Positions 11,795-22,700 of a DNA stretch of 64,000 bases are shown here, piece by piece. The first letter of the stretch is position 1; the number at the start of each line of letters is the position of its first letter. The DNA comes from Penium margaritaceum (taxonomy: Eukaryota > Streptophyta > Zygnematophyceae > Desmidiales > Peniaceae): contig SZWC01008524.1 in assembly GCA_023375785.1 (NCBI GenBank), positions 10,029 to 74,028 of the forward strand, in the 5' to 3' direction. A program made the translations under genes and the position numbers. A model generated the notes under the pieces. That model had not been told where the DNA came from. It made no database searches and saw only the letters and a program-made list of their open reading frames with translations.

Positions 11795-12124
11795 GAGATG
11801 CAGCAATCACAGCAGCAGTGAGCAGCAGCAGCGGCAACAACACCCAGCAGCAGCGACAGGTCCTGGGAGGACCCACCAACCTGCGCCATTGCAAGGCGTA
11901 GGCCGCAACACCTGCGTGACGGAGGAGTCATGCAGGAGGGGTGCAGCAGTGTAGCAGCACGCCAGCACAGCATCGCCATAGCAGCTTTCCAGCAGCGCAG
12001 CAGCACTGCTGGCAGTTTTGACCACAGCAGCAGCAGCAGTAGCAACATCGGCGACGGCATCAGAAACATCAGCAACAGTAGCCGCCAAAGTGGCTTGAGG
12101 CCGTTGCCGTCAAGCTCGACGGCA

Positions 12125-12157
<33 letters not shown>

Positions 12158-12160
12158 GTG
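11795..12160 (+). repeat. CAG-rich leader of the Copia element
   Basis: Imperfect CAG/CAA repeats between the primer site and the gag region, longest pure run around 12121-12150. Similar leaders occur in two other LTR elements of this window. Confidence 0.8.
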
Positions 12161-12779
12161 TGCACCACCGCTGTCCCTGTCCGTGGAACTTCCTAGAAGC
12201 CGCACGGACGTGGAGGAGCCGCAGACGAAAGTCGTGTCAGCCACCACCTCCTCGTCGGCACGAGCTTGCCCTGGCTTCAAACGAACGCCATTTTCAGCGT
12301 TTGAGGGTGCGTTGGAAAGCTCTTCTCTCAATCTCTCCAGAGCTACTATTCATGCTCAGTTTCGTGCTCTGTCGCCACCAGCAAAGACTGAAGTACAACG
12401 CACATTTGTTTTCTGCTGAAATTCGGGCAGAACAGGGAAAAGTGAGGTTTTGCCACTTTTTCCAACTTTTTGTGACTGAAAACTTCACCACCATGTTCAG
12501 CCCATTCAGGAGCCTCTGTGGTCCAAATTTCGCTTGATTTGGACAACCTTTAATGTTTAGTGCTGAAATTTTTAAATTTCAGCACTTAGCCAAATTTCTG
12601 GCCGTCAGCACCATACTTAGCCAAATTTTTGGCCGGACAGTAAAAAATTCCTCGACAAACGCTGTCAGTTTCTTTTTTGGAGCATTTTCGACGCTCGGCC
12701 CCATACTGAGCACTGCGATGGCGCCGGTCCATGACAAGGACAAAGGACCCGCTGATCCCTCTTCCTCCTCTCGAGCGTT

Positions 12780-13990
12780 GTGAGCCCGCGGTTGCAATCC
12801 AGCATGATCGATGAGCTTCGTCGGTCGCAGGACAAGATGCGCCAGCAGCAGCAGAGGCAGTCCGATGCGTTGCAGGAGATCACGGAGTTACTGCGGGGTC
12901 GTTCGATGGCTTCACAGCAGCCACGTGGAGAGTCTACTGGAGCTGCACCATCTGCTCAGCAGTCTACACCCTACACAGTGCGGCGGTCTCAGCATCGATC
13001 ATCACAGGTGGACACCTGAGACGAGGAGGAGATTGAGGATGACTCACGCAAGCATGAGATTCGTGTACTTGAGGAGCGCATCTTTGAGTTACGTCTGGGA
13101 TTACAGCCTCCCACTCCACCACCTTCTCGCCGTCAGGATCAGACACGTCGTTCAGCAGCGTTCACCTTTGGTGGTGTTTCCCTCACTAGTGGGCTCCCCA
13201 TACCACGCCCACCATCTCCTCAGCCTGAGGTCGCCCTCCCCACGGAGCAGCGACCGAAGGACTTTGAGACACCTCCACCCTGTTACGATAGTGACGTGGG
13301 CTTCGATTGTTGGGAGACCCTATTTCAGGTGTGGGCCGATTCTGAGGGTGTCTGGCCGTACTACCACAGCCAGTACCAGACCCGCGACGCTCACCAGGCC
13401 CAGACAGCAGCGAGACCGATGCATGGTCTCCTCTACGCCATGCCACGGGAGACTGTGATCGACTTCCATCCTTTCCTCGGTCAGACCAGGACCGGGATTG
13501 GAGCACATCCGCGTCAGGGCTGAGAGCAGGCCCTAACACTTCTCGCTGCGGAGACCCATGCCACGAGGGCGGCCCGACTACGTGAGTTTCACTCCCTCCG
13601 CCAGGGCCCTACAGAGCTCATGAGGCTGCCGTCGCTCATCAGCAGAGTCCACTGGTTGCAGTAGTGACTGCGACGCCTCCTACGCCTTAGTCCCTGCTCA
13701 CCAGTCCCACCTCGACCGCCTCCTCCTCCTCCTCCTCTACTCCGAGCGGCCACACTCAGGGCGTTGCAGCGGCCGCAGAGGGAAAGAAGGGGAAGAAGCG
13801 ATGCGGAAAGGGACAGCAGCAGCAGCAGCCGGCAAGTAGTGACAGTGGACGTTCTGTCCACTACTACAACTATGGAGGCGCTCACCGCTACACAGAGTGT
13901 GAGCAACCACTTGACTGGACTCGGATCATGTGCAGCCTCCAGGCAGCGCACGCACAGCAAACTTCCTCGAGCTACACACAGACTGGGCAC
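12780..13990 (+). pseudogene. Copia gag region (fossil)
   Basis: A Gag-like stretch with a tryptophan-containing core near 13300-13480 (WETLFQVWADSEGVWPYY) and a degenerate zinc-knuckle-like segment near 13860-13910. It belongs to the element at 11107-19190 and is broken. Confidence 0.6.
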
Positions 13991-14749
13991 GCCGCGACCA
14001 TGAGTGCTATAGACGCACCCGTTTCATCAGGCAGCAGCAGTGAGGTGGACCCTCGGGATTGCACAATCGCAGAGCTTTGTCATCTGCTGGCGCTTCGTAC
14101 TCAGGGAGGTGCGAGTGTGTTGTCACAGCCAAGTGGTCCTGACACAGCTTGTCTTACTGCGTCTGTTGCTCGTGATGATGCTTGTGGTGGAGCTATGGTG
14201 GCTTGCGATGAGGATGGACCTGAGAGTATCGACTGGCTTGCCGAGTCAGAGATCCGTGTTGTTCGTCGTTGTTCTGAGTCCTCTGCTGAGCGCCCAGCAG
14301 AGGCAAAGTGTTCTGTGGCACGTTGCTCAGTGTCGACAACTGGTCGTGAGCCAAGTGGCACCTGGATTATTGACTATGGGGCCACTCATCACATGACCTG
14401 TCGTCGTAGTGACTTCATTGTGCTGGGTCCCGTTGCGTCTGTTCGGTCTGTTCACACAGGGTTTGGTGAGTCGTTGCCTGTACAGGGAGTTGGGGTTGTG
14501 CGGTTCGATGGTCCATCTGGCCCCTTGTACATTTCTGATGTGCTCTTTGTCCTTGCTCTTGAGCTCAGCCTGCTCTCTGTTCGTGCATGCACCAGGATGG
14601 GCCTCACTGTTGAGCACTCTGCTGACTCTGCCACAATGACTGCTCTTGACACACGTGCCGTTGTGCTTCGTGCCTCTGTTGTTGATGACCTGTATCGTGT
14701 GTCTCATTGCACTCCCTCTGCTGCTCCTTCCCCTCCCCCTTCTGTGTGA
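13928..14749 (+). pseudogene. Copia protease region (fossil)
   Basis: Contains the GATHHMT signature seen next to the catalytic site of Copia proteases at about 14370-14400, followed by LPVQGVGVVRFDGPSGPLYI and LELSLLSV, a typical protease-to-integrase linker. The same series is found at 63600-63950 in the second Copia element. Confidence 0.8.
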
Positions 14750-16100
14750 GTGTTTGTCACTGGTGTTCTCTCCCCGGAACACAAGCTCTTGTTACACCGT
14801 CGCCTCTGCCATGTGAGCTTGGACACTGTGTCCATGCTCATTCGTACTCAGCCAGCCCTCGGTCTTGACGCAGCTTCTTTTGAGAAGCTGCCCAAGACCG
14901 ACTCTCTTTTTTGCGCCCAGGGTAGGATGCATCGCTGCTCTTACCTTGACTCCTCCTCCCGGGCACTGCGCCCACTTGAGTTGGTTCACTCGGACCTTCT
15001 CGGCCCTCTCCCAGTCGAGTCCCTCTCTGATCGGGGTCGATACGTTCTCACCCTGACTGATGACTTCACGCGGATGCGGTGGGTCTACAGCCTGCGCCAC
15101 AAGAGCGATGCCGCATTGGCAGTCCGCCTGTGGCTTGTGATGGCTGAGCGTCAGTCTCGTCACACTCTGCACACATTCCGTTCAGATCGTGGTGGCGAGT
15201 TCTTGGGCGAGATGGATGCCTACTTTGCCGAGCACGGTATCTTTNCGGACACTGTGTCCAAGCTCATTCGTACTCAGCCAGCCCTCGGTCTTGACGCAGC
15301 TTCTTTTGAGAAGCCGCCCAAGACCGACTGTCTTTTTTGCGCCCAGGGTAAGATGCATCGCTGCTCTTACCTTGACTCCTCCTCCCGGGCACTGCGCCCA
15401 CTTGAGTTGGTTCACTCGGACCTTCTCGGCCCTCTCCCAGTCGAGTCCCTCTCTGATCGGGGTCGATACGTTCTCACCCTGACTGATGACTTCACGCGGA
15501 TGCGGTGGGTCTACAGCCTGCGCCACAAGAGCGATGCCGCATTGGCAGTCCGCCTGTGACTTGTGATGGCTGAGCGTCAGTCTCGTCACACTCTGCACAC
15601 ATTCCGTCAAGATCATGGTGGCGAGTTCTTGGGCGAGATGGATGCCTACTTTGCCGAGCACGGTATCTTTCACCAGCTCTCCGCCCCTGCTACACCACAG
15701 CAGAACGGTGTGTCTGGGCGCTGGAACCGCACCATGGAGGATGCGGTTTGCGCTATGCGGTCTGAGTGCGGTCTACTGGAGTCCTCTGCCTATGAGGGCT
15801 TCTCCTACATGACGTGGGTCTGGAACTGCTTACCGCATGGTCCGCTTCTAGACCATGTCACACCGTATGAGCTGTGGTTCGGCCATCGTTCTGATCTCCG
15901 TCTCGCTCGCGTTTGGGGGTCTCTCGCTTGTGTCTGGTACACCGAGAACCAGCCGGGTTCTAAGGTCTCACCTCGGGGACGCATGTGTGCCTTCCTCGGC
16001 ATCTCCCCTCGGTTGAAGGCCTGGCGGTTTTGGGACCCTGCTCGCCATCGCATTGTCGAGTCTCGAGATGATCTCTTCTTTGAGACTCTCACCTACCGCG
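14750..16100 (+). pseudogene. Copia GAG-pre-integrase and integrase region (fossil)
   Basis: A pre-integrase stretch (LLHRRLCHVSLDTV) is followed by the integrase core with LVHSDLLGPLPVESL, RYVLTLTDDFTRMRWVY and, later, FRQDHGGEF and TPQQNGVSGRWNRT. The C-terminal part ends with RVWGSLACVWY and a FLGISPRLKAWRFW segment. A near-identical 424-bp piece is present twice around the N at 15245. Confidence 0.88.
14821..15670 (+). repeat. 424-bp direct duplication flanking a single N
   Basis: 14821-15244 and 15247-15670 are almost identical, at an offset of 426, and the single N at 15245 lies between them. This is what gap closing between overlapping contig ends produces, so it is more likely an assembly artefact than biology. 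Confidence 0.85.
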
Positions 16101-16274
16101 ACTTGTCTAGCATTCTTTCGCTGGCCGCCGACCACGTTCCTACCTGTGTGGCTTCCCGGCGGATGGGGGAGACTAGTCCTGCGGATAGGTCCGGCCGGGC
16201 TTCCTCACCTGGTGTCCGGTCTCCGGCTGCTGACGATCCGGCCATCGTGGCTGTGGGTCCAGTAGCCTCATCCG

Positions 16275-16530
16275 TACCGTCCGGCACACCCGATCCTGTG
16301 CCACTTCCTTGTTCCACACCAGATCCCGTGCGGGCTCCAGTTCCCTCTGACACACCTGATCCCGTACGAGCGTCAGTTCCCTCTGGCACACCTGACCCTG
16401 TGTCGGTGTCAGACCCTTCTGACACACCCGATCCTGTACTGGTGCCAGTGCCGGTCCCCTCTGGTACACCTGACCCCTTACCAGTGTCAGTCCCCTCCGT
16501 CAAACCCACTCCCGTGCATCCACCCATGCC
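16275..16530 (+). repeat. minisatellite coding for TPDPV-type repeats
   Basis: The hinge between integrase and reverse transcriptase of the Copia element repeats a roughly 14-residue motif (PSGTPDPV, PSDTPDPV) about six times. Confidence 0.8.
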
Positions 16531-16799
16531 TCCTACGACTTTGGCACAGCAGCCTTCCCCGCAGCCTTAGGCGAGCCCTGCATCAAAGTACTCCCGCGAG
16601 CCTGGCGGTCGCCTGCGGCCATTGCCCTCTAGAGCTCAGCGGACTGCTGACCCTGTGCCCGGACGACTGACTTGTAGTGTTTAGAGTGGCGAGCCCGGCA
16701 CAAAGGCCCTTGGCCTGAGTGTCCAGGCAGACTACACCGAGATTGACCCAGCATTTCATGTCGGCCACAAGTTGGTCTTTCAAGAGTTCTTGGTCGCTT

Positions 16800-17950
16800 G
16801 CGACGCCACACCAGCCTTGTCACGGTCAGACCGAGTCCGGAGGCGTGTGTCTTAGCCATCCTGAGCGCTCCCTTGACGATGCCTGATCCAGGCACGTTGA
16901 AGGAGGCACTCTCAGCTCACGATGAAGACCTGTGGCGTGCTATTTGTGAGGATGAGCTGAGAGCCATCCGTGAGCAAGGTGTCTATGAGCTTGTCAACCT
17001 CCCGCCTAGGCAGAGGGCTGTATAGGCCAAGTGGGTCTTTCGCAAGGTGAAGCCTGATGGCACACTGGATCGCTACAAGGCTCGCTTGACGGCCAAGGGT
17101 TTCTCGCAGGTTGAGGGAGTGGATTTCCTTGACACCTTTGCACCGGTTGGCCGCATGACCACGGCTCATTCTCTGTTCGGGGTTGTTGCTCACCAGGACT
17201 GGGAGCTGCACTAGATGGACATGAATAACGTGTTCCTCCATGGCACCTTAGACGAGGAGATCTACATGGTCCAGCCACCTGGGTTCAAGGTCGGTGACAA
17301 GGTCTCGCGCTTGCGCAAGGCCTTTTACAGCCTGAAATAATACCCCAGGTGCTGGAACTTGGAGATCACTGGTACACTGACACGTACCGGTTACGTACAG
17401 AGTGACGCTGACCCGTCCCTCTTTCTCAGACGGACAGCTGACAGCTTCACTGCCATCTTGGTCTACGTGGACGACCTCCTGATTGCGTCTCCTTCTATGG
17501 AGGCCGTGAAGGAGGCCAAGGCAGTTCTCTAGGCTGCCTACAGGATGAAGGACCTTGGTCCTGCACCTGTGTTTCTCGGGATGGAGATCGTGCGTGATCG
17601 CCAGCGACGGACACTCTGATTACACCAGGCACGTTACGCCCATGTTGTGGGGGAGCGGTTTGCAGACCTCTTGGGTGCAGTTCTTACAGCCTCCACCCCC
17701 ATCACACCTGACGGGCAGGATGCTCTGAAGGTGGATGATCCCGCAGACCTGGGGGAGACAGTGGACGTGACCCTGTACTTGCGCCTCATCGGCTCCTTGA
17801 TGTACTTGGCCACTACCACACGACCCGACGTTACCTTTGACATCAACCTCCTTGCGCAGTTTTCACAGTGTCCTCGGGCGAGAGCCCTTCATGGTGCTGT
17901 GCGGGTGGTGTAGTACGTGGTGTCCACACCGTACCTTGGACTCTGCTTTC
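16800..17950 (+). pseudogene. Copia reverse transcriptase region (fossil)
   Basis: Order of motifs: AHDEDLWRAICEDELRAI, KWVFRKVKPDG, RLTAKGFSQVEGVDF, DTFAPVGR, LVYVDDLLIAS with the YVDD catalytic core, and YLRLIGSLMYLATTTRPDV. This is the classic Copia order. It is broken. Confidence 0.9.
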
Positions 17951-17961
17951 GACGGTAGTGT

Positions 17962-18447
17962 TTGGTAATAATCGACGGCTACATAGACAGCGACTGGGCG
18001 TGGAGTCCTGATGGGCGCAGCCGGACAGGCTACGTATTCCTGCTTGGTGGCACCGCTGTGTTGTGGCACAGTGGCAAGCAAGGTTGTATCGCACGTAGCT
18101 CATCAGAGGCTGAGTATGTTGCTCTGGGGGCTGGGGTTGCTGAGGCGGTGTGGCTACAGCGTCTGTTTTGTGAGTTGCGTCAGTCTATGCCCTGCATTGT
18201 TCAGCGTTGTGACAACCAGAGTGCTCTTGCCATCGCAGACAACTCTGGTGTGTTTCATGCACGCACAAAGCACATTGCTGTTGAGCATCACTTTGTGCGT
18301 GATCTTGTGGAGCGACAGGTGATCTCTGTCATCTGGGTCGGCACGGACATGCAGCGGGCTGACTTCTTAACCAAGGCGCTTGCGCGTGGAAAATTCATGG
18401 AGGCCATTCGTTCTGTCGGACTACGCCCCTTGCCTGAGAGTGGCTGA
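17962..18447 (+). pseudogene. Copia RNase H region (fossil)
   Basis: Contains DGYIDSDWAW, GRSRTGYVFLLGG, SSSEAEYVALGAGVAEAVWL, and a C-terminal KHIAVEHHFVRDLVE, the usual end of Copia Pol. The end of this frame lies about 100 bp before the 3' LTR. Confidence 0.9.
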
Positions 18448-18535
18448 GAGTGGGGTGTGTGAGCATGGACTGTTGTACATCTAGTTGTGCACATGTGTCA
18501 GTTCTGCACACGTATGGACATGCGTACCATCGGGT

Positions 18536-18545
18536 CATGGGGGAG
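18536..18545 (+). promoter_or_regulatory. polypurine tract of the Copia element
   Basis: CATGGGGGAG immediately before the 3' LTR; the same kind of tract abuts the LTR at 52306 on the other strand. Confidence 0.85.
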
Positions 18546-19190
18546 TGTTGTGATGTGAGCTGTTTCCGTCCGTTTGTACAACTTACTGTGACCACTCGGC
18601 TGTGTCCATGCTCGTGCAGATCCCTGATGCGGACCCAGCTGGAGCCGGAGCACTGATGGTTGATGGATTCACCCGCCAGCAGCCACCAGGCGGCTGCCAT
18701 GACGTCCCGGGTGCTTGCTGGGGTACTCTGCAGTTTTTCTGCAGACGCTAGAGTTTTCTCGGTGGACAGGCTCTTGAGGCCAATTTGCATTTTTTGCATT
18801 TTCCTTCCACAGATTGATGCCGGACTTGTGCGTGTGTCTAGTCGTAGCGTTTGGCTTGAGATTCTGCACGTCTAGGTTCAGACGGCGCAGCATTCTGACA
18901 TGTGTGCGCAGAGTTACGGCCAAAACAGTGGTTTTGGGCCGGTTTTTGGACAGCTCTTGGACCGCCGCGTGCGACACCCGCTGTGCGCCGCGGCAGGTAT
19001 ATATGTCATGGACCTGTCATTTGTTATCTCTCTCTGCAAATGCTTATGAAGCATTCAGACACTTTGCCTTGTGTCCCCTAGCCAAACCCTTGCCGTTACG
19101 CACACGACTTGTGACTGTCGCCACCGTCTGATTAGGCACTGACGCCTGGTCAACGGGAGTGTGGCTAGGAAGCTTCTATGCATCTTCTTA
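18546..19190 (+). repeat. 3' LTR of the Copia element
   Basis: About 95% identical to 11107-11751 by eye. A TATATA motif near 18997 may be the LTR core promoter. The target duplication CGTGC follows at 19191. Confidence 0.94.
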
Positions 19191-19195
19191 CGTGC

Positions 19196-19715
19196 GAAGA
19201 TGTACAAAGTCGTAAACGTCCACTTTTCTTGGCTATCCGTTGTATGACGTGCCGCAAAGGTGAGATTAGAAACGTAAACAAGCAATATGCCAATTTCGAA
19301 ACTCTAACCAGACCTATACTTGACTTAACACTGAATGCAACCTTATAGAAACATTTGAAGACATTAATTTTCTAATGAACTATTACAAATATTCTTGCTA
19401 GTTTACATCAACCTATACGTGAACAAAAGCTTGCCCTAATACACATACATTTCCTACACTGAATACAAAGGTATCCAATCATAAAGTATGAAGACAAAAA
19501 TACGTCTACTATACATTCAGAAAAAAATGTCATGTATATAGTTTTCCCTAGCTAAATTATTCACTTTAATCCCCAAGGCAGCAGTTATCATAGTCATATC
19601 TTTCTATGTGAACAGAATATGAATATCACTCTAGACAACTTCATGGAAATTGCCTTAGATTAGGTACCTAATACACTGAATGTGTCATGTATGAAACACC
19701 CTCGATCAACCATAC
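19196..19715. other. AT-rich unique stretch, no gene
   Basis: Between the Copia element and satellite block 2. No coding frame, RNA or repeat is recognisable. Confidence 0.4.
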
Positions 19716-22700
19716 CTCATAGTTGCGCCTCAGTTGGGTACAAGCTAGGCCCTAGTTGTACCCTAGTTGCACCCTAGTTGCACCCTACTTGCATCCTAGT
19801 TTTGTCCTAGTGTGCCCTAGTTGCACCTTAGTTGCGTCCTACTTGCACCATAGTTGCACCCTACTTACTTCTTAGTTGTACCCTACTTGCGTCCTAGTTG
19901 TGTCCTAGTTGTGCCCTGTTTGCGCCCTAGTTGTGCCTCATTTGGACAATAGCTATGCCCTAGTTGTTCCCTAGTTGCACAGTAGTTATGCCCTAGTTGC
20001 GCCTTACTTGCGCCCTACTTGCTCCCTAGTTGCGCCCTATTTCTGCCCTTGTGCCCTAGTTTTGTCCTAGTTGCACCATAGTTGCACCTCAGCTGGGCAC
20101 AAGCTACGCCCTAGTTGCGCCCTAGTTGCGCCCTAGTTACGTGCTAGTTGTGCCCTACTTACACTCTACTTGCACCCTAGTTGCACCCTACTTGCGCCCT
20201 AGTTGCGCGCTAGTTGCGCCTTAGTATAGTCTCAATTGGGCACTAGCTACATCCTAGTTACACCCTGGTTGCACCCTACTTGCATCCTACTTGCACCCTA
20301 GTTGCGTCCTAGTTGCGCCCTGGTTGCGCCCTACTTGCGCCCTTGTTTTGTCCCAGTTGCGCCCTAGTCGCACTTTACTTAAACCCTACTTGCACCCTAG
20401 TTGGGCCCTAGTTACGCCCTAGTTGCACCTTACTTGCGCCTTGCTTGCACCCTACTTACGCCCTAGTTGCGCCTTAGTTGCGTCCTAGTTGTGCCTTACT
20501 TGCACCCTATTTGCGTCCTACTTGCGTCCTAGTTCCGCCCTAGTTGCACCCTGGTTGCACCCTACTTGTGCCCTAGTTGCACCCTAGTTACGTCCTAGTT
20601 GCACCCTACTTGTGCCATAGTTGTACCCTACTTGCGCCTTACTTGCGTCCTACTTGCGTCCTAGTTGCGCACTTCTTGCATCCTACTTACGCCCTACTTG
20701 CACCCTGGTTGCATCCTAGTTGCACCCTAGTTGCACCGTACTTGCGCCCTACTTGTGCCTTAGTTGCGCCCTACTTGCGTCCAATTTGCGCCCTAGTTGC
20801 ACCCTAGTTGCGCCTCAATTGTCCACTAGCTACAGCCTAGTTGCGCCCTAGTTGTGTCCTGGTTGCGCCCTACTTGCGCCCTAGTTGCACAATAGCTGTT
20901 CCCTAGTTACGCCCTAGTTGTGCCCTAGTTGCGCCTCAGTTGGGCACCAGCTATGCCCTAGTTGTCCCGTAGTTGCATCCTAATCGCACCCTACTTGGGT
21001 CCTACTTGCACCCTACTTGCACCCTAGTTTCACCATAGTTGCCCCCTAGTTGCATCCTAGTTGCGCCTCAGTTGGAAACTTGCTACGCCCTAGTTGTGCC
21101 CTACTTGCCTGATAGTTGCATCCTAGTTCTGCCTTACTTGTACCTTACTTGCGCCCTGCTTGCACCTTAGTTATGCCCTAGGTGCACTTTAGTTGCGTTG
21201 CATGTACGCCGTGCTTGCGCCTGATTTGCGTCCTAGTTGCACCCTATTTATGCCCTAGTTGCATCCCTCATGCATCCTACTTGTGCCCTAGTTGCGCCCT
21301 AGTTGCACCCTAGTTAGGACTTGCGCTTTTCTTGCGCCCTAGTTGCATCCTAGTTGCCCCCTACTTGAGCCCTTCTTGGGCCTTACTTGCACCCTAATTG
21401 GGTCCCTCTTGCGCCCTAGTTGCACCCTAGTTGCGCCCTAGTTGCGCCCTAGTTGTGCCTCAAATGGGCACTAGCTATGCCCTAGGTACACCCCACTTGC
21501 ATCCTAGTTGCCCCCTAGTTGCGCCCTACGTGCATCCTAGTTGCGCCCTAGTTGTGCCGTAGTTGTGCCCTAGTTGTGCCCTATTTGCGCCGTAGTTGCA
21601 CCCTAGTTGTACCCTTATTGCGTCCTACTTGCATCTTACTTGCGCCCTATTTTTTCCCTAGTTACGCCCTAGTTGCATCCTAGTTGTGTCCTACTTGCGC
21701 ACTTCTTCCACTCTAGTTGCACCTTAATTGTATCCTAGTTGTGCCAAACTTGTGCCCGTCTTGCATCCTACTTGTACATACTTGCACCCTATTTGCACCC
21801 TAGTTGTACCCTACTTGCACCCTACTTGCGCCCTACTTGCGTCCTACTTGTGCCCAAGTTGCACCCTACTTGTGCCATCATTGCGCCCTACTTGTGCCCT
21901 AGTTGTGCCCTAGTTGTGCCCTAGTTGCACCCTTGTTAATCCCTACTTGGGCCCTAGTTGTGCCTCAATTGCGCCCTAGTTGCGCCCTATTTGCTCCCTA
22001 CTTGCACCCTAGTTGCGCCCTACTTGCGCCCTAGTTGCGCCTGACTTGCGCTGAGTTTGTGCCCTAGTTACGCCTTAGTTGGACACTAGCTAAGACCTAG
22101 TTGTCCCCTAGTTGCACCCTAGTTGTGTCCTAGTTGTGCCTTAGTTGCGCCATACATTCACCCTACTTGCGCCCTACTTGCGTCCTAGTTGCGCCCTAGT
22201 TGTGCCCAAGTTGCACCCTACTTGCATCCTACTTGTGACCTAGTTGCACCCTAGTTTCACCGTACTTAGGCCCTAGTTACGCCCTGGTTGCATCCTAGTT
22301 GCGCCCTAGTTGCGCTTTACTTGCACCCTAGTTGCGCCCTGGTTGCACCGTAGTTGCGCCTCATTTGGATACTAGCTAAGTCCTAGTTGCGCCCAAGTTG
22401 CGTCCTTGTTGCGCCTCAGTTGGACACTAGCTACGCCCTAGTTGCGCCCTAGTTCCTCCCTAGTTTTGTCCTAGTTGTACCCTAGTTGCGCCCTAATTGC
22501 GTCCTAGTTGCGCCTTAGTTGCGCCCTGGTTGTACCCTAGTTGCGCCCTACTCGTGTCCTAGTTGCACCCTACTTGCGCCTTAGTTGCGCCCTACTTGCG
22601 CCCAACTTGTGCCCTAGTTGTGCCCTAGTTGCGTCCTAGTTGTGCCCTAGTTACACCCTAGTTGCGCCCTAATTGTGCCCTAGTTGCTCATCAGTTGGGT

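Larger units (their letters stand above)
11107..19190 (+). mobile_element. full-length Copia LTR-retrotransposon (fossil)
   Basis: Two 645-bp LTRs (11107-11751 and 18546-19190) flank an internal region, and the 5-bp target duplication CGTGC lies at 11102-11106 and 19191-19195. A primer site for initiator Met-tRNA follows the 5' LTR directly and a purine tract precedes the 3' LTR. Domain order is gag, protease, integrase, reverse transcriptase, RNase H, which defines Copia. By eye the LTRs differ at about 32 of 645 positions (5%), so insertion is not recent but not ancient. The coding region is broken, with roughly ten interruptions. It also holds an assembly-like 424-bp duplication around an N at 15245. 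Confidence 0.95.
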
